Shown here piece after piece: positions 35,469 to 44,618 of a DNA stretch of 49,570 nt (the stretch's first letter is position 1; each line of letters starts with the position of its first letter). The translations under genes and the position numbers were made by a program. Location: contig NZ_MUZR01000013.1 of NCBI RefSeq assembly GCF_001995255.1, positions 1 to 49,570 of the forward strand, given 5' to 3'. Under the pieces are notes generated by a model. It was given only the letters and a program-made list of their open reading frames with translations, ran no database searches and had not been told where the DNA came from. Origin of the DNA: Thioalkalivibrio halophilus. Its GTDB lineage: Bacteria; Pseudomonadota; Gammaproteobacteria; Ectothiorhodospirales; Ectothiorhodospiraceae.

Positions 35469-36020
35469 ATGAAAAGACTGATCGCGCTCACACTCTGTCT
35501 CGCCGGGACGCTCCCCTTCGCCGTCCAGGCCCAGCAAGCAGGCTCAACGGCGAACTTCGGACCCTCCATGGGCGACCGCGAGTTCTCGCTTTCCGGAAGC
35601 GGCAGCAGTAGCCGCAAATTCGACAACACCAACTTTGGCATCTCGGGCGATCTGGGCTGGTACCTGCGCGATCACATGATCGCCGGGGTCCGTCAGAGCA
35701 TCAACTACGCCGACCTCGAGGGCGAGTCCCTGATCGATGACTACTGGAACGGAGCCACCCGGGGCTACCTCAACTTCCAGACAACGGACGGAAGGCTGCG
35801 TCCCTTTGGTGGGGGCAGCCTGGGGTTCATCTACGGCGACGGGATTAAAAACAGCGCGTTCGCCGGTCTGGAAGGCGGCCTGAAGTATTACGTGCTGGAA
35901 AACACCTACGTCCTGGGCCGCATGGAATACCAGTGGTTCTTCAGCCGCTCCAGCGATGCAGAGGATGCTTTCCGCGATGGCGCGTTCGCCTACACCGTAG
36001 GCCTTGGCTACAACTTCTGA
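35469..36020 (+). CDS. Outer-membrane beta-barrel protein, paralogue 1
   Basis: A 183-aa exported protein. The signal peptide is MKRLIALTLCLAGTLPFAVQA (cleavage about residue 21-22). The mature chain alternates in short beta strands (GDREFSLSGSGSSS, NTNFGISGDLGWYL, HMIAGVRQSINY) and ends in YTVGLGYNF, with the C-terminal Phe typical of barrels inserted by BAM. The size suits an 8-stranded barrel. It is closely related to the gene at 36543, with about ten additional residues in one loop (WNGATRGYLN). The start has GGAG ten bases upstream. Function unknown. Confidence 0.82.
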   Translation: MKRLIALTLCLAGTLPFAVQAQQAGSTANFGPSMGDREFSLSGSGSSSRKFDNTNFGISGDLGWYLRDHMIAGVRQSINYADLEGESLIDDYWNGATRGYLNFQTTDGRLRPFGGGSLGFIYGDGIKNSAFAGLEGGLKYYVLENTYVLGRMEYQWFFSRSSDAEDAFRDGAFAYTVGLGYNF

Positions 36021-36031
36021 GCCTTCTTGCC

Positions 36032-36074
36032 CGGGGCAGGGTCAATCCGAAAGAACGCCTGCTGCCCTGCCCCG
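36032..36074. terminator. Inverted repeat after barrel gene 1
   Basis: CGGGGCAGGG (36032-36041) pairs perfectly with CCCTGCCCCG (36065-36074) across a 23-base loop, just after the stop codon. No T-run follows; it may be a 3'-end structure. Confidence 0.4.
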
Positions 36075-36374
36075 AGGCACACCACGATCAGGGGAGCAGC
36101 AGCCCCCCGCCACTATCCAGTCGGGCCAAAAAGTCGCTTCATAACGGGTCGAAGAGCCGGTTGACAGAAAACTGGGTCCGTCCACGATCCGGCCCCTTTC
36201 GTTCACGACCCAATGCACAGCGCCCTTGTCCTGGACGACATGGGGCGACCCCGCGAGAACACGCAAACGCGCTTCAACCAGCATCTCGCTGAAGATCCTT
36301 TTGAACACCTCATATGAAGTATCGAAAGAATCTTTAAGCACCTGTTCTCTTGCCTTTTTTCTGTCTCCTGTCAC
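36042..36374 (-). CDS. Possible small orphan gene between the barrel genes
   Basis: A minus-strand frame that is not simply a shadow, since no plus-strand gene covers it. From a GTG at 36374 it would give 110 aa with a protein-like start (REQVLKDSFDTSYEVFKRIF, SEMLVEARLRVLAGSPHVVQ) and a Trp-containing end. No good ribosome site is seen, and the left end overlaps the inverted repeat after barrel gene 1. It could be a degraded gene. The remaining bases up to 36542 hold only the leader of barrel gene 2. Confidence 0.25.
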   Translation of the reverse strand: MTGDRKKAREQVLKDSFDTSYEVFKRIFSEMLVEARLRVLAGSPHVVQDKGAVHWVVNERGRIVDGPSFLSTGSSTRYEATFWPDWIVAGGCCSPDRGVPRGRAAGVLSD

Positions 36375-36542
36375 CTGAAACCCAACACGCCCGGTGACGA
36401 ATGTGCGGCAACGAACAGATGCCCCCTCAGTTGCGACCCCAATCTGCCGTTTCGGATGCAAAGCGGGCCCTCCCGGTCGCAGTCGCACTCCAAAGGCTCT
36501 GCGCCAGGCCAACGCGGTGGGTAACGTTTCAGGAGGCACGTA

Positions 36543-37064
36543 ATGATGAAAAAGGTGATCGCAGTCATGCTCTGCCTGGCTGGACCATTCACCCTTTCCG
36601 TCCAGGCTCAACAAGGATCGGCCGCCAACTTTGGGCCCTCCATAGGCGACCGCGAATTCTCGCTTTCCGGGAGTGGCAGCAGTGACCGGAGTTTCGACAA
36701 CACCAACCTCGGCATCACGGGTGATATAGGCTGGTATCTGCGTGGCCACTTGGTCCTCGGCGTCCGCCAGGACATTCACTACGCCGACTTCGAGGGCGAC
36801 TTCCTGACCAATGACTTCTTTCAAAACACTGCCGGCCGCCTGCGTCCCTTCGCTGGCGGGAGCCTGGGCGCATTCTACGGCGACGGCGTCAACGACAGCG
36901 GGTTCGCCGGATTGGATGGGGGCTTGAAGTACTACGTCCTGGACGACACCTACGCCCTGGGTCGCATTGAATACCAGTGGTTCTTCAGCCGCGCGAACGA
37001 CGCAGAGAATGCGTTCCTCGATGGTGACGTTTCGTACACCGTCGGACTTGGCTACAACTTCTGA
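36543..37064 (+). CDS. Outer-membrane beta-barrel protein, paralogue 2
   Basis: A 173-aa protein with signal peptide MMKKVIAVMLCLAGPFTLSVQA and a mature chain very like that of 35469-36020: FGPSIGDREFSLSGSGSS, NTNLGITGDIGWYLRGH, GGLKYYVLDDTYALGRIEYQ and the same terminal YTVGLGYNF. A strong AGGAGG lies upstream. The two genes are tandem paralogues that have diverged at many positions, mostly in loops. Function is unknown; related small barrels include OmpA/OmpW-like porins without catalytic motifs. Confidence 0.82.
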   Translation: MMKKVIAVMLCLAGPFTLSVQAQQGSAANFGPSIGDREFSLSGSGSSDRSFDNTNLGITGDIGWYLRGHLVLGVRQDIHYADFEGDFLTNDFFQNTAGRLRPFAGGSLGAFYGDGVNDSGFAGLDGGLKYYVLDDTYALGRIEYQWFFSRANDAENAFLDGDVSYTVGLGYNF

Positions 37065-37124
37065 TTCTCGTCCAGGGCCGGGACCAGACACGCACGCAGG
37101 ATTTGCCTGTATCGCTCGTCGCTC

Positions 37125-38165
37125 TCACGGGCGCACCGGAGGCGTCTCCGCGTTCGCATGCTCGAAGGGGACCAGACGCCGACGCTCCTCGTCCCACAGG
37201 GCGAGTCGTGCGCAGTGGAGACTTTGCCGCAGCGTGAGACGACTAATCTCGCGAAGCTGCGGGAAATCCTTCAGCACCTCGGGCAACCGGTAGAACGGGA
37301 TGCGGCTGGCGAGATGATGGACGTGGTGTACCCCGATATTCGCGGTCATCCAGCGCAACGGAGCCGGCAGATCATAGCAGGAGCTCCCATAGAGCGCGGC
37401 TTCGCGGAAGGACCACTCCTCGTCGTGCGCCCAGCAAGTATTCTCGAACTGGTGCTGCACATAGAACAGCCAGACGCCGATGGAAGAAGCCAGAATCGCG
37501 ATCGGCAGGTGCACCAGAAGAAAGGTTCCCACCCCCACCAGCGACATCATCGCAATGACGACCAGCACGATGGCCGCATTCGTACCCATGGTGCTCAGCC
37601 ACGGCATCCATCCCGCACGCATGAACCCGACGGGTACGCGGTTCCGCAACATGAACAGGTAGACCGGACCCAGGCCGAACAGGATCAGCGGGTGGCGGTA
37701 CAGCCGGTAACGCAGCCGCTGCGCCCGCGGCAGGGCCTGGTATTCACGTACGCTCAAGGTGTCGATGCCCCCCTCGTCAGCGCGATCCAGATTGCCCGAG
37801 TGCGCGTGATGGAGGGCGTGGGTGTGGCGCCAGAGGTCGTAGGGCGTGAGCGTCAATACCCCCAGGGCCCGTCCCACCCAGTCGTTGGCGCGCCGGGACG
37901 GAAAAAACGACCCGTGCCCGCAGTCATGCTGGATCATGAACAGCCGCACGAGAAATCCAGCGGCGGGTATCACCAGCAACAGGCCGAGCCAGTAGCCCGC
38001 GCTCACGCTTGCCCAGGTCAAAAACCAGAAAAGGCCGAACGGGATCATCGTAACGAGCAGTTCGAAGACGCTGCGGGCGAGGCGCGGCGCACGATAAGCG
38101 GACAGTGCCCGCTGTAACGCTCGGGGATCACCGGTTGTTTCCTGGTGCAGTACTTCTGGATCCAT
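37125..38165 (-). CDS. Membrane fatty acid desaturase
   Basis: A 346-aa di-iron membrane desaturase, likely acting on acyl lipids. The three histidine boxes are HDCGH (about residue 80), HTHALHH (about 115) and HHVHH (about 285). Four or more membrane segments lie between them (LVTMIPFGLFWFLTW, YWLGLLLVIPAAGFLV, NAAIVLVVIAMMSLVGVG). The ATG at 38165 has GGAG seven bases upstream. It is convergent with barrel gene 2 and unlinked to other lipid genes. Such enzymes often adjust membrane fluidity in the cold. Confidence 0.9.
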   Translation of the reverse strand: MDPEVLHQETTGDPRALQRALSAYRAPRLARSVFELLVTMIPFGLFWFLTWASVSAGYWLGLLLVIPAAGFLVRLFMIQHDCGHGSFFPSRRANDWVGRALGVLTLTPYDLWRHTHALHHAHSGNLDRADEGGIDTLSVREYQALPRAQRLRYRLYRHPLILFGLGPVYLFMLRNRVPVGFMRAGWMPWLSTMGTNAAIVLVVIAMMSLVGVGTFLLVHLPIAILASSIGVWLFYVQHQFENTCWAHDEEWSFREAALYGSSCYDLPAPLRWMTANIGVHHVHHLASRIPFYRLPEVLKDFPQLREISRLTLRQSLHCARLALWDEERRRLVPFEHANAETPPVRP

Positions 38166-38400
38166 GTATGGACTCCGTAATAGGCTCGACCTCCAACCTA
38201 CGGGTTCGCAACCCATCGCCGGCGTGCCGGTTTCCGATACTGAGCCATCGCCCCGATACCGGTCACAATAGCCATTGCCTTTTAAGACATATTGGACCCA
38301 TGCGCGTTCACCGACTGTTTGACACCGCACACCGAACCCGCGATGCCGCTACCCCGCGCGGGCAGCCCCGGGGTGGGCTTCAAAAGCGCCAACTACGTTG
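38166..38400. other. Gap upstream of the desaturase
   Basis: A 235-bp stretch with moderate AT content (a CCTTTTAAGACATATTGG patch near 38279-38296). It should hold the desaturase promoter, but no clear -35/-10 pair stands out. No convincing gene is seen. Confidence 0.4.
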
Positions 38401-38631
38401 ACCGATAGGGGCGGCTTCGTTCTCTGGCTGGAGCTCCCGGAGGCCGTCGATGCGCTGGCCCTGTATCGCCGGGCCCTGGGCGAGGGGATCAGCATCGCAC
38501 CCGGCCCGCTCTTCTCGCCGACCGGCAAGTACCGTCATCACCTGCGCCTGAACTGCGCTCAGCCCTGGGGCGCGCGCCTCGAACGTGCACTGGCGCGCCT
38601 CGGCGCGATGGCCCGGGAAGCCGCTGCCTGA
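38401..38631 (+). pseudogene. Remnant of a MocR-type regulator (aminotransferase-like C-terminus)
   Basis: About 75 codons resembling the end of MocR/PdxR-type GntR regulators with an aminotransferase domain: GGFVLWLELPEAVDALALY, RRALGEGISIAPGPLFSPTG, KYRHHLRLNCAQPW and a final helix. The DNA-binding domain and most of the PLP domain, including the lysine, are missing upstream. The frame could only start at a TTG. It is a truncated relic. Confidence 0.7.
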
Positions 38632-38736
38632 ACCGGAATGCCCCCTCGGGATTCGTCTGGGCGTTCTCCACTTCGACTCGCGCCGGACATCGCGTCGCGG
38701 CCCGGCGTCCAATGGGGGCGCATCCGACGGGCGCAC

Positions 38737-38769
38737 AAAAAAGCCCCGCCAGTAATTTACCGGCGGGGC
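38737..38769 (-). terminator. Intrinsic terminator of tRNA-Ala
   Basis: On the minus strand GCCCCGCC and GGCGGGGC form a perfect 8-bp stem around an 11-base AT-rich loop, followed by TTTTTT. It stands about 80 bases after the tRNA-Ala 3' end. A strong rho-independent terminator. Confidence 0.85.
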
Positions 38770-38848
38770 CTACCGTTCCTAAGAATGGCAAACAGGATGG
38801 TATATATGGCGTTTTTTGCCCTATAACTTCCTGATTTTCTGGGGTGTT

Positions 38849-38924
38849 TGGTGGAGCGGAGGAGGATCGAACTCCCGACCTTCGCGTTGCGAACGCGACG
38901 CTCTCCCAGCTGAGCTACCGCCCC
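38849..38924 (-). tRNA. tRNA-Ala (CGC)
   Basis: A 76-nt cloverleaf with encoded CCA. The acceptor GGGGCGG/CCGCTCC contains the G3-U70 wobble pair, the alanine identity element. The anticodon loop is TTCGCAA on a TCGCG/CGCGA stem, giving CGC. A -10-like TAGAAT (38939-38944) lies 15 bases upstream. Confidence 0.95.
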
Positions 38925-39105
38925 TCGAGATGCTGCGCATTCTAGCAGGGACCCAAGGCCACGGGAACCCCGGCGGCCATCCGGTTGTTCCCGGGAACGG
39001 GTCGCATTTCGGTAACGGGTGCCACAATCCGTGCGCCGTTTCGCGTGCGGCATGACAGGCAGCCGCCTAGAATGAGCTTTCTGATCGAGTCATTTGCCAC
39101 AGCTC

Positions 39106-39939
39106 ATGAGCGCGCATCCTCACATTGATGACTGGCCCCATACCTCTTCGCCGGAGTCCGGAACGAGTCTCTCCGTGCGTATCCTGGGAGCCAGCGGCGG
39201 CATCGGGCCGGGTCGCCGAACGACCTCCATTCTGATCGACCGGGACATCCTGATCGACGCCGGCAGCGGCGTGGGCGACCTGGAACTCCCGGAGCTCCAG
39301 GCCATCCGGCACGTCTTCCTGACACACTCGCATCTGGACCACGTGGCGTTCCTGCCTTTCCTGATCGACACCGTGTTCCGGGTGGACGCCCCGCCGGTAA
39401 CCGTTCACGCGCTGCCCGACACCCTGGAAGCGCTGCAGCGCCACATCTTCAACTGGGTGATCTGGCCGGATTTCACCGCCCTTCCAACCCCGGAGCATCC
39501 CGCGCTGCGTTTTCGCGCTCTCGAACCCGGCGAACAGATCGACCTCGACGGACGCTGGATCACCGCCCTCCCCGCGAGACACACCGTTCCGGCGGTGGGC
39601 TATTCGGTCAGCCGCCCCGACATCGGGGCCTTCGCCTTCAGCGGGGATACCACCTCGACCCGGCACCTGTGGCGGACCCTCAATGAGCTGCCCCGCCTCG
39701 ACCTGCTGATGATCGAGACCGGGCTGCCGGACGAGATGGATCACCTCGCCGGCGCCACCCGCCACTACACCCCGTTGCAGCTGGTACGCGACCTCGACCA
39801 CCTGCGGCATCGGCCAAGAATCGCGATCACACACCTCAAACCCGGCTACGAGCAGACCATTCGCGAACAGCTGGCCACCCGCAACAACGGCGACATGATC
39901 GTCCTCTCCGGGAACGAGCGCTTCGAGCTGGTCGGCTGA
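39106..39939 (+). CDS. Metallo-beta-lactamase-fold phosphodiesterase-like hydrolase
   Basis: A 277-aa MBL-fold protein. The metal motif THSHLDHVAFLP (HxHxDH) is clear, with further ligands in PARHTVPAVGYS, FSGDTTST and the final ITHLKPGYE. This arrangement is that of class II 3',5'-cyclic nucleotide phosphodiesterases (CpdP type). The ATG at 39106 is preferred over a TTG four codons upstream. If it hydrolyses cAMP, it would affect CRP-type regulators; the substrate is unproven. It is followed by the glutaredoxin gene. Confidence 0.8.
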   Translation: MSAHPHIDDWPHTSSPESGTSLSVRILGASGGIGPGRRTTSILIDRDILIDAGSGVGDLELPELQAIRHVFLTHSHLDHVAFLPFLIDTVFRVDAPPVTVHALPDTLEALQRHIFNWVIWPDFTALPTPEHPALRFRALEPGEQIDLDGRWITALPARHTVPAVGYSVSRPDIGAFAFSGDTTSTRHLWRTLNELPRLDLLMIETGLPDEMDHLAGATRHYTPLQLVRDLDHLRHRPRIAITHLKPGYEQTIREQLATRNNGDMIVLSGNERFELVG

Positions 39940-40003
39940 CACAGAACACGGACCGGACAGCGCCGCGATTGGTCGCGCACCGGAGCTGTGGCATCCTTGG
40001 CGG

Positions 40004-40429
40004 ATGCGACCCCTGATCCGACTCTTTTTCCGCGGCGTGCGCCTGGTTCTCACGCCCTTCATGCTCGTGGGCGAGAAGGTGACCCGCCCGCGCGGAATCC
40101 AGCGTGATCCCGAAGAGCAGGCACGGGTGGACGAACAGACCCGCGCCCTCGCGCTCTACCACTTCCCCGCCTGTCCGTTCTGTATCAAGGCGCGCCGTGC
40201 CATGCAGCGCCTGTCGCTGGACATCGAACTGCGCAATGCCCAGCCGGCCGGCGAACACCGCGAGACCCTGCAGACGGAAGGCGGCAAGCTGCAGGTCCCC
40301 TGCCTGCGGATCGAGGAAGGAGGCGGCAGCGTGCGCTGGCTGTACGAGTCGGGCGCGATCATCGACTACCTCGAGTCGCGCTTTGATCCGGACCGGGCCG
40401 GAGCCGACCGCAATACCGAGGGCTCCTGA
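40004..40429 (+). CDS. Glutaredoxin-domain protein with N-terminal hydrophobic helix
   Basis: A 141-aa protein. Residues 1-22 are a hydrophobic, basic helix (MRPLIRLFFRGVRLVLTPFM) and residues about 50-130 a glutaredoxin fold with the redox motif CPFC (Cys57, Cys60), followed by LQVPCLRI with the cis-proline and a GAIIDYLESRF helix. The hydrophobic start suggests membrane attachment with the domain probably on the cytoplasmic side. Its likely role is reduction of protein or mixed glutathione disulfides. Confidence 0.88.
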   Translation: MRPLIRLFFRGVRLVLTPFMLVGEKVTRPRGIQRDPEEQARVDEQTRALALYHFPACPFCIKARRAMQRLSLDIELRNAQPAGEHRETLQTEGGKLQVPCLRIEEGGGSVRWLYESGAIIDYLESRFDPDRAGADRNTEGS

Positions 40430-40442
40430 ACCCGCAAATGAC

Positions 40443-40467
40443 AGGGGGCGGCACGTGGCCACCCCCT
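40443..40467. terminator. Hairpin between glutaredoxin and chemoreceptor genes
   Basis: AGGGGG pairs with CCCCCT and inner GG with CC around a short loop, in the 48-bp convergent gap. It has no clear T-run in either direction; perhaps a bidirectional 3'-end structure. Confidence 0.4.
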
Positions 40468-40477
40468 CGAGACCGGA

Positions 40478-42387
40478 TCAGACCCGGAAGTGTCCAACCC
40501 GCTGCTGCTGTTCGGAAGCCAGTTTCGACAGCTCCTCCGAGGCATTCGCGATCTCGCGCGAGCCACTGGCCGTCTCGTCCAGCACCTGGGTGATGTTGGA
40601 GATGTTGCGGTTGATCTCCTCGGCCACCGAGGACTGTTCCTCGGCCGCGCTGGCGATCTGCGTATTCATCTCCGAGATGGTGGTCACCGACTGCGTGATC
40701 GACTCCAGCGACTCGCCCGCCTCGTTCACCTTCTCGCGGCTGGAATGCGCCCGGTTCTTGCCTTCTTCCATCGCCTGAACCGCCTCGCGCGTGCCGTTCT
40801 GGACGCGTTCGATCATACCCTGGATCTCGTGAGTCGAATCCTGGGTCCGGCTCGCCAGGGTCCGCACCTCGTCGGCCACCACCGCGAAGCCGCGCCCCTG
40901 CTCACCGGCCCGGGCCGCCTCGATCGCCGCGTTAAGCGCCAGCAGATTGGTCTGATCGGCGATGTCCCCGATCACCTCCAGCACCTTGTTGATCTGCTCG
41001 GCGTCGGTCGACAGCCGCTCGATCACTTCGGCGGTGTTGTCCACCTGCGAGGTCAGATGGTTGATCGACTGCACCGTCTGCTGCACCAGCTCGCGCCCGG
41101 CGTTGGCATCCTGGTCGGTGGTCTGGGCCGCCGTGGCCGCGTCGGAGGCGTTGCGCGCGACCTCGGCCACCGTCGCGGTCATCTCGTTCATCGCGGTGGC
41201 CACCTGGTCGACCTCGTCCTTCTGCCGCGTGACCTGACCGTTGGTCTGTTCGCTGGTCGCGGACAGCTCGTTGGCCGCGGCCGCCACCTGGTCGCCACCG
41301 GCGGCGACTTCCTTGACCAGGTCCTGGATCTTGCCCACGAAGCGGTTGAACGCCGCCGCCAGATCCCCCAGCTCATTGTTGCCGTCGGCCTCCAGCCGGC
41401 GCGTCAGGTCACCATCGCCGGACGCGATGTCGTCCAGGCGCGTGACGGTCTGGCGCAGCGGCCGCACGATGCTGCGCGACAGCAGCCAGGCCAGCAGCAG
41501 GCCGAGACCAATGGCGACCACGCCCACCGCCACCACGGTGGTGGTGGCATTGCGGGCCATCGCCACGTAATCGCTGCGATCGACCATCAGCTCCAGCACG
41601 CCCACCGGCTCGCCGGAGAAATCCTCCACCGCGCGCCCGACCACGGCCATCGGGCGGCCGTCGTGGCGAACGTTGCGGATCATCTCCTCGCCGTCGAGGA
41701 TGCGCCGCATCTCCTCCCGACTGAAGGTCGACTCGCCATTGATGGTGCCGGCAAAGACCTCGAAACCGCCATCACGATCGAGGTGTACCGCCACGGGTGA
41801 TCCGGTTTCTTCGGTGAAGGACTCGAAGAATGCGTCATCGAAGGCCATGCCGAATTCCAGCGAGCCGATGTGCTCGTTCTGGTAGGACACCGGCACCATC
41901 CCGCGGATCCCGATGCCGAACGGGCCCTCTTCCAGCCCGGTAATCGGCTGCCGATTGCGGTTCACTTCCAGGATCGTCTGGCGCACGTCCGACAGGTCGT
42001 CGCCGTAGTTGTCGGGACTGTGGGTACGCAGGAAAGAGGTCGCCGGCGGCGTATGGAAGTGATACTGGCGCACGTCATGCTCGTCGCGCAGCTGGCCATA
42101 TCCCGGCTGGGTCAGTTCCAGCAGGCGCTCAGATCCCCCTCGGCGAACGCCTGCTGAATCACCGGAATCTCGGCGATGGCCCGCGCCATCGATTCGCCCC
42201 GTTCGGCTTCCTGCTCCAGCTGGCGGATCAGCAGCCCGCTCAGGTCGTTCAGTTCCCGTTGCTCCGCGCGGTCCGCCATGTTGCCGAGGCTGTTCATCAC
42301 CACCACCAGCGTGAGCACCACGACCGCCACCACAACGATGGTGACGCCGCCCATCAAGCGCGTTCCGATACGGATATTCCTGAGCAT
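40478..42387 (-). pseudogene. Frameshifted methyl-accepting chemotaxis protein
   Basis: A chemoreceptor gene in two frames. From ATG 42387 the first frame encodes the N-terminal membrane helix ([18 protein letters not shown]) and the start of the sensor, ending early after [11 protein letters not shown]. The second frame resumes near 42130 and contains the rest of a Cache-type periplasmic domain ([13 protein letters not shown]), a second helix, HAMP and a complete signalling hairpin. One added base near GAGGGGGATC (42131-42141) would restore the frame. It is closely similar to the intact copy at 42582-44492. It may be a true pseudogene or a sequencing error at the G5 run. Confidence 0.8.
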
Positions 42388-42581
42388 GGCTTTCCCTCTT
42401 TTGGTGTTACGGCATTCTGATCGATGCGCATTCTGCCGGGCCCTGCCCGGCCGGATGGCCAAATCAGCATACCCTCACATACTAACGGCGGCCGTCCGGA
42501 AACCTTGATCCGAATCGGCCGCCGTCGCGGAAAGCCACCTTCCGGCACGGGGCACAACACCCCGGCCGGCGGGACCCACGG

Positions 42582-44492
42582 TCAGACACGGAAGCGCCCG
42601 GTGCGCTCCTGCTGCGCCGAGGCCAGCTTCGACAGCTCCTCCGAGGCGTTGGCGATCTGCTGCGATCCGGCCACGGTCTCGTCCAGCACCTGGGTGATGT
42701 TGGAGACGTTGCGGTTGATCTCCTCGGCCACCGAGGACTGCTCTTCGGCCGCGCTGGCGATCTGCGTGTTCATGTCCGAGATGCTGCTGATGGACTGCGT
42801 GATCGACTGCAGCGACTGCCCCGCATCGTTCACCTGTTCCACGCTGGAATGCGCCTGCCGGCGTCCGTCCTCCATGGCCTTCACCGCGTCGCGCGTGCCG
42901 TTCTGCACCCGCTCGATCATCCCCTGGATCTCCTGGGTCGAATCCTGGGTCCGGCTCGCCAGAGTCCGCACTTCGTCGGCCACGACCGCAAAGCCGCGGC
43001 CCTGCTCGCCGGCCCGCGCCGCCTCGATGGCCGCGTTCAGCGCCAGCAGGTTGGTCTGATCGGCGATGTCCCCGATCACCTCCAGCACCTTGTTGATCTC
43101 CTCGGCATCGGTCGACAGCCGCTCGATCACCTGCGCGGTGTTCTCCACCTGGGTCGACAGGGTGTTGATCGCACTGACGGTCTGTTCCACCAGCTCCCGA
43201 CCGTGGGTCGCATCCTTGTCCGTGCTCTGTGCGGCTTCCGCCGCCTCGGTGGCGTTGCGGGCGACCTCGGCCACGGTCGCGGTCATCTCGTTCATGGCCG
43301 TGGCCACCTGGTCGATCTCGGACTGCTGGCGGCCGACCTGTTCGTTGGTCTGCTCGCTGGTCGCGGACAGCTCGTTGGCTGCGGCCGCCACCTGGTCGCC
43401 GCCGGCGGCAACTTCCTTCACCAGCTCGTGGATCTTGCCCACAAAACGGTTGAACGCCGCCGCCAGATCCCCCAGCTCGTTGTTGCCGTCGGCCTCCAGC
43501 CGGCGCGTCAGGTCCCCGTCGCCGGACGCGATGTCGTCCAGACGCTCGACCGTATCGCGCAGCGGCCGCACGATACTGCGCGACAGCAGCCAGGCCAGCA
43601 GGAGGCCAAGACCGATGGCGACCACGCCCACGCCCACCACGGTGGCCGTGGCATTGCGGGCCATCGCCACGTAATCGCTGCGATCGACCATCAGCTCCAG
43701 CACGCCCACCGGCTCGCCGGAGAAATCCTCCACCGGACGCCCGACCACCGCCATCGGGCGGCCGTCGTGCTCGGTCCGGCGCACCAGTTCCTCACCGCCG
43801 GCAATCCGCTCCATTTCCTCACGGTTGAAGGTGGAGTCGCCGTTGATGGTGCTGCCGAAGGCCTCGAAGGTCCCGTCGCGCTGCAGGTAGAGGGCCACCG
43901 GGGCTTCCGTATCCGCCGTGAAGTCCTCGAAGAAGGCATCGTCGAAGGCCATGCCGAATTCCAGCGACCCGATATGTTCACCCTCGTGGGAGACCGGGAC
44001 GATGCCGCGGATGCCCAGGCCGGCCACCCCTTCCTCGAGCCCGGAGATCGGCCGGCGGTCGCGGTTGGTATCGACCACGGTCTGGCGGAACCCGGAGAGG
44101 TCATCGTCGTAGCGATCCGGACGGTGTGCCCGCAGGAAGGACGTCGCCGGCGGCGTATGGAACTGATACTGACGTACGCCGTATTCCTCGTAGAGATGAT
44201 CAAAACCCGGGACCGTCATCTCGTGCAGCCGTTCGCGGTCGCGCCGGGCGAAGGCCTGTTGCACGTCCGGAATGGCGGCCACGGCCTGCGCCATCGCGGT
44301 CCCGCGATCGGCCTCCTGATCGAGCTGCCGGATCAGCAGTTCGCTCAGGTCGTTGAGTTCCCGTTGCTCCGCGCGGTCCGCCATGTTGCCGAGGCTGTTC
44401 ATCACCACCACCAGCGTGAGCACCACGACCGCGACCACCACGAGGGTGACGCCGCCCATCAGGCGGGTTCCGATCCGGATATTCCTGAGCAT
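42582..44492 (-). CDS. Methyl-accepting chemotaxis protein with Cache sensor
   Basis: A 636-aa receptor that reports an extracellular ligand to CheA. First membrane helix about residues 12-34; periplasmic Cache-type domain to about 290 ([39 protein letters not shown]); second helix ([19 protein letters not shown]); HAMP; and a methyl-accepting domain with the conserved tip [20 protein letters not shown]. There is no C-terminal pentapeptide for CheR/CheB tethering. The ATG at 44492 is preferred over a longer frame. The ligand is not predictable from sequence alone. Confidence 0.93.
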   Translation of the reverse strand: MLRNIRIGTRLMGGVTLVVVAVVVLTLVVVMNSLGNMADRAEQRELNDLSELLIRQLDQEADRGTAMAQAVAAIPDVQQAFARRDRERLHEMTVPGFDHLYEEYGVRQYQFHTPPATSFLRAHRPDRYDDDLSGFRQTVVDTNRDRRPISGLEEGVAGLGIRGIVPVSHEGEHIGSLEFGMAFDDAFFEDFTADTEAPVALYLQRDGTFEAFGSTINGDSTFNREEMERIAGGEELVRRTEHDGRPMAVVGRPVEDFSGEPVGVLELMVDRSDYVAMARNATATVVGVGVVAIGLGLLLAWLLSRSIVRPLRDTVERLDDIASGDGDLTRRLEADGNNELGDLAAAFNRFVGKIHELVKEVAAGGDQVAAAANELSATSEQTNEQVGRQQSEIDQVATAMNEMTATVAEVARNATEAAEAAQSTDKDATHGRELVEQTVSAINTLSTQVENTAQVIERLSTDAEEINKVLEVIGDIADQTNLLALNAAIEAARAGEQGRGFAVVADEVRTLASRTQDSTQEIQGMIERVQNGTRDAVKAMEDGRRQAHSSVEQVNDAGQSLQSITQSISSISDMNTQIASAAEEQSSVAEEINRNVSNITQVLDETVAGSQQIANASEELSKLASAQQERTGRFRV

Positions 44493-44618
44493 CTCTCTCT
44501 CCCTTGAAGCTTTCTTCGCGCCCGGGATTACGGGCGCCATGCTACGAGTCTCTCGCCCCCGCTAGCGGCCGGCCGCGGCCCGACTTGAGCCGCGCGGGTC
44601 ACACGCCTCCCCACGCAC

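Noticed and set aside
40478-42073. Reading the C-terminal chemoreceptor frame as a complete gene starting at MRQYHFH
   Set aside because: The start would be a GTG in the middle of the sensor domain and would lose the first membrane helix; comparison with the intact copy shows a frameshift.
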